A stretch of 64,000 bases of DNA from an uncultured Eubacteriales bacterium. GTDB taxonomy: Bacteria > Bacillota > Clostridia > Oscillospirales > Acutalibacteraceae. The stretch lies in contig CATONX010000007.1 in NCBI GenBank assembly GCA_951801675.1, positions 1 through 64,000 of the forward strand. The letters run 5' to 3'. Of this stretch, positions 61,843 through 64,000 are shown piece after piece (the stretch's first letter is position 1; each line of letters begins with the position of its first letter). The notes below the pieces were generated by a model. That model saw only the letters and a list, made by a program, of their open reading frames with translations. It did no database searches and had not been told where the DNA came from. The position numbers and the translations under genes are program-made.

Positions 61843-61881
61843 CAAAAGAAAGCCCCCGGTTTTACCGGGGGCTTTCTTTTG
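61843..61881. terminator. Bidirectional terminator after PfkB kinase
   Basis: Perfect 18-bp stem (61843-61860 with 61864-61881), 3-T loop, with A-rich and T-rich outer ends. The 350-bp gap 61710-62056 holds this, the next hairpin and no gene. Confidence 0.85.
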
Positions 61882-62013
61882 CCCACCATATCCATATTTC
61901 CCGGCGCTTTCACCGAAACAAAGGGGTTCGTTCTCCGGCTTTCGCAGCCTTACAGAGATTTCGCAAGGAGCTGCCCCAAACCCGATCGATACAGCAATTG
62001 TCCGACACATCAA

Positions 62014-62045
62014 AAGGAAGCCGGCGCAGCAGCGCCGGCTTCCTT
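62014..62045 (-). terminator. Terminator after GT2 gene
   Basis: Perfect 14-bp stem (62014-62027 with 62032-62045) with an A-run on the left side, so it ends the minus-strand glycosyltransferase transcript. Confidence 0.85.
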
Positions 62046-62056
62046 GACTAGATCTC

Positions 62057-63910
62057 CTATAAGGTAAAATCATCCCGTTCCAGGGAAAAGTTCGGGTTAT
62101 AATAGGGATCGCCCTGTTCGATGACAGTCTTCCACTTGGTCCCAAACCGCGCTTCATCCTTCTGAGCTTGGGCTGAATCTTTTGTGGCAGCCTTGCCTTT
62201 TGCCCTGGGTACGTAATGGTAGAGCTCCGCATAAGGGGTAAACACCACCAGCCGGCCCTGTTCCCGCAGACGCAGACAAAGGTCCACATCCTGAAAGGCA
62301 ACCGCATAGTCTTCGCAAAAGCCGCCCGTTTGCTCAAATTTCTCCTTGGAAATCATCATACACGCACCGGATACGGCGCTGAAGTTCTGCGCATACATCA
62401 GCCGGCCCATATACCCGGCGTCTCCCCGGGCCGCCCGGTAATGAACGCGGCCGACGCTTCCCCGGATGCCGATGAGAAGCCCCGCGTGCTCGATGGTATT
62501 GTTCGGAAAATAGAGCTTAGCCCCCACCGCGCCCACGTCGTCACGCTGGGCGTACATGAGCATTTCCTCTATCCACTTCGGAGAAATCACCTTCGTATCG
62601 TCATCCAAAAAGAGCAGGTATTTGCCCTTTGCCTGACTTGCGGCAAAATTGAGCATCTTCGCGCGATGAAAAGCGTTCCCCCAGGGAAGCAGGTGAAGAT
62701 GGGGATGGTTGTCATCCTCTCCGGCCTCCGTTCCCACCAGGAGAACCTCGAAATTTCGATAGGTGGAATTTCGGTAGATGGAATCGATACACCGCCGTCT
62801 TACTGCCGCGCTGCCGGCGCTGAGCATCACAATGGAAATCAGGGGAGTTTCTTTGAGCGCATATTCAATCCGGTAAAGCAACGGGGCATTGGGCGCCTCC
62901 ATGGCTTTGCCTTCGATGCCTTCCCGCTTGAGATAGTCGCCCAGCGCCCGAATCCCGGATGTAATGCAATAGGGCTTAACGCTGATGTCTCCCGCCGTAG
63001 ACCCTGCATGGCTGCGCCAGAAATAGAGAAGCTTTGGAATATGCACCACGTGCTTTGCCTTTTGCGTCAGGCGCAATATGATGTCAAAATCCTGGCTGCC
63101 GTCGTAATCACCGGAGAAATAACCCACCTGGTCGAGCAGCGCCCGGCTGAACACCGAAAAATGACAGATATAATTGTTGGCACGCAAATTATCCAACGCA
63201 AAATCCGGCTTAAAATGGGTTGCCACCGGGTTTTGTATGGTGCCGGAAAAGGTCATTTCATCGGTATAGATAAAATCGGCATTCTGCTCGGTAATCGCTT
63301 TCATCGCCTCATAGAGCGCCGCCGGGTGAAGCAAATCATCATGGTCGAACAAACCAATGTAATCGCCTGTGGCCATCTCAATGCATTGGTTCGTGTTCCC
63401 GGAAATCCCCAGGTTCTCCGCAAGCACCTGATACCGCACGCGCGCGTCCTGCTGCGCATACCGGCGGCAGATGTCTCCCACATAGGCGTGAGCCCCGTCA
63501 CTGCCGTCCGCCAGGCAAAGCTCCCATTTCCCATAGGTCTGTGCCTTCACCGAATCGATCATTTCGGTGAGAAAATTTTCCGGGGTATTGTAAAGCGGGA
63601 CTAAGATGCTGAAAGTAATGTCCCGGTCAAATACCGCTTTCTCCTGCATTTGGCGTTCCTCGGGGGTAAACACATAGCGCGCCATAAACTCCCGTTCCCG
63701 CATCCGGCGAAATCTGCGCCGGCGTACCTTTTGCCAGGTGGCACGGATGCCATAGTGCTGGATGCTGGAAAACCCTTTGCAAAGGATTTTACCATACCGG
63801 CTGTTTTTCAGACCGCCCTTTTTTGCACGCGCAGGTTCCCCCATTCCCGAATCGGGCGCTGGATGGGGCGTATGGTTTTTTGTCTTATATGTCTGTTCGT
63901 CCCTTTTCAA
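62057..63910 (-). CDS. Double-domain GT2 glycosyltransferase
   Basis: A 617-residue protein with two GT-A glycosyltransferase domains. Domain 1 (about 95-330) has FSILVPLYNTPENFLTEMIDSVKAQT and GLFDHDDLLHP; domain 2 (about 355-590) has PLISIVMLSAG and YLLFLDDDTKVISPKWIEEM, then SAVSGACMMISK...FQDVDLCLRLREQG. It is the type found in rhamnan, teichoic or capsular polysaccharide clusters. The start is TTG 63910, with GGAGG 12 nt upstream. It follows an ABC polysaccharide exporter ATPase on the same strand. Confidence 0.88.
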   Translation of the reverse strand: MKRDEQTYKTKNHTPHPAPDSGMGEPARAKKGGLKNSRYGKILCKGFSSIQHYGIRATWQKVRRRRFRRMREREFMARYVFTPEERQMQEKAVFDRDITFSILVPLYNTPENFLTEMIDSVKAQTYGKWELCLADGSDGAHAYVGDICRRYAQQDARVRYQVLAENLGISGNTNQCIEMATGDYIGLFDHDDLLHPAALYEAMKAITEQNADFIYTDEMTFSGTIQNPVATHFKPDFALDNLRANNYICHFSVFSRALLDQVGYFSGDYDGSQDFDIILRLTQKAKHVVHIPKLLYFWRSHAGSTAGDISVKPYCITSGIRALGDYLKREGIEGKAMEAPNAPLLYRIEYALKETPLISIVMLSAGSAAVRRRCIDSIYRNSTYRNFEVLLVGTEAGEDDNHPHLHLLPWGNAFHRAKMLNFAASQAKGKYLLFLDDDTKVISPKWIEEMLMYAQRDDVGAVGAKLYFPNNTIEHAGLLIGIRGSVGRVHYRAARGDAGYMGRLMYAQNFSAVSGACMMISKEKFEQTGGFCEDYAVAFQDVDLCLRLREQGRLVVFTPYAELYHYVPRAKGKAATKDSAQAQKDEARFGTKWKTVIEQGDPYYNPNFSLERDDFTL

Positions 63911-63949
63911 CTGTGTATGATTCCTCCCGAGCCATCCTCTGTTCTACGT

Positions 63950-64000
63950 CTACATGCTCTTATAGGCGTCACAGACGGTTTTCATATCCCCGAGCATCTT
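63950..64000 (-). CDS. Polysaccharide ABC transporter ATPase, C-terminal end (partial)
   Basis: The minus strand from the window edge reads KMLGDMKTVCDAYKSM then TAG (63950-63952). This is the typical C-terminus of Wzt/TagH-type ATPases (...GD...VCDAY...), which export wall polysaccharides. It ends 39 bp before the GT2 gene. Only 16 residues are visible, so the identification leans on this tail and on the neighbour. Confidence 0.6.
   Translation of the reverse strand, partial: KMLGDMKTVCDAYKSM

Overview
The window is a chromosomal segment of a Gram-positive, anaerobic, spore-forming-lineage bacterium of the class Clostridia, most likely in the Oscillospiraceae/Ruminococcaceae group. Evidence: the clostridial/bacillar order yqfD-phoH-ybeY-dgkA-era-yqzL-recO, a dgt-dnaG-rpoD operon, a SigH-type sigma factor, a GatCAB amidotransferase next to aspS, xpaC-telA, [FeFe]-hydrogenase maturases HydE/F/G, and GC-rich coding sequence with strong AGGAGG Shine-Dalgarno sites. 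I saw no rRNA, CRISPR array, insertion sequence or prophage; nearly everything reads as core genome. The taxonomic placement is inference from gene content and order.

Layout. 1-8.8 kb (+): end of yqfD, phoH, ybeY, dgkA, then two inserted genes (a GT1 glycosyltransferase and a small membrane protein), era, yqzL, recO, mutS2. 9.1-13.9 kb (+): an amidohydrolase behind a palindromic promoter and a secreted tandem nitrilase. 14.2-19.2 kb (+): aspS-gatC-gatA-gatB. 19.3-24.2 kb: an XRE regulator, an alpha/beta hydrolase, the xpaC-telA pair (-) and lactate dehydrogenase (+). 24.5-29.2 kb (-): MoxR ATPase, DUF58 protein, transglutaminase. 29.4-32.1 kb (-): GH3 lipoprotein and Fe-alcohol dehydrogenase. 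32.5-34.4 kb (+): catalase and a DUF4491 protein. 34.6-38.2 kb (-): zinc ribbon, tRNA-like relic, sigH, MATE exporter, LysM membrane protein. 38.4-41.3 kb: oxidoreductase and small regulators (SLOG, ribbon-helix-helix, XRE, Rrf2). 41.4-46.5 kb (-): rpoD, dnaG, dgt, IMPACT protein, rpmE. 46.8-51 kb (+): secA and corA. 51.3-56 kb (-): thiamine salvage thiM-thiE-HAD-thiD and a DEAD-box helicase. 56.3-60.2 kb (-): hydF, hydG, hydE and the TM1266-type regulator. 60.7-64 kb: PfkB sugar kinase (+), double GT2 glycosyltransferase and the end of a polysaccharide ABC ATPase (-).

How the parts work together. Much of the window is information processing (ribosome assembly and maturation, replication priming, the main sigma factor, tRNA charging, Sec export), with fermentation (lactate and alcohol dehydrogenases, hydrogenase maturation) and surface biology (glycosyltransferases, LysM, transglutaminase, GH3) around it.

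Most interesting points: (1) the leader of the hydrogenase-maturation operon has a strong promoter, an intrinsic terminator and an upstream 9-nt segment able to act as antiterminator, which looks like an unrecognised riboswitch or attenuator; (2) GatA keeps its fold but appears to lack the catalytic Lys and the GGSSGGSA cis-Ser segment; (3) a 29-codon leader ORF starting with Ser-Pro-Asp-Pro overlaps the corA ribosome-binding site, recalling MgtL; (4) the nitrilase pairs a degenerate and an intact catalytic domain behind an SPDTG-type C-terminal signal; (5) a 21-bp palindrome sits at the sigH start site.
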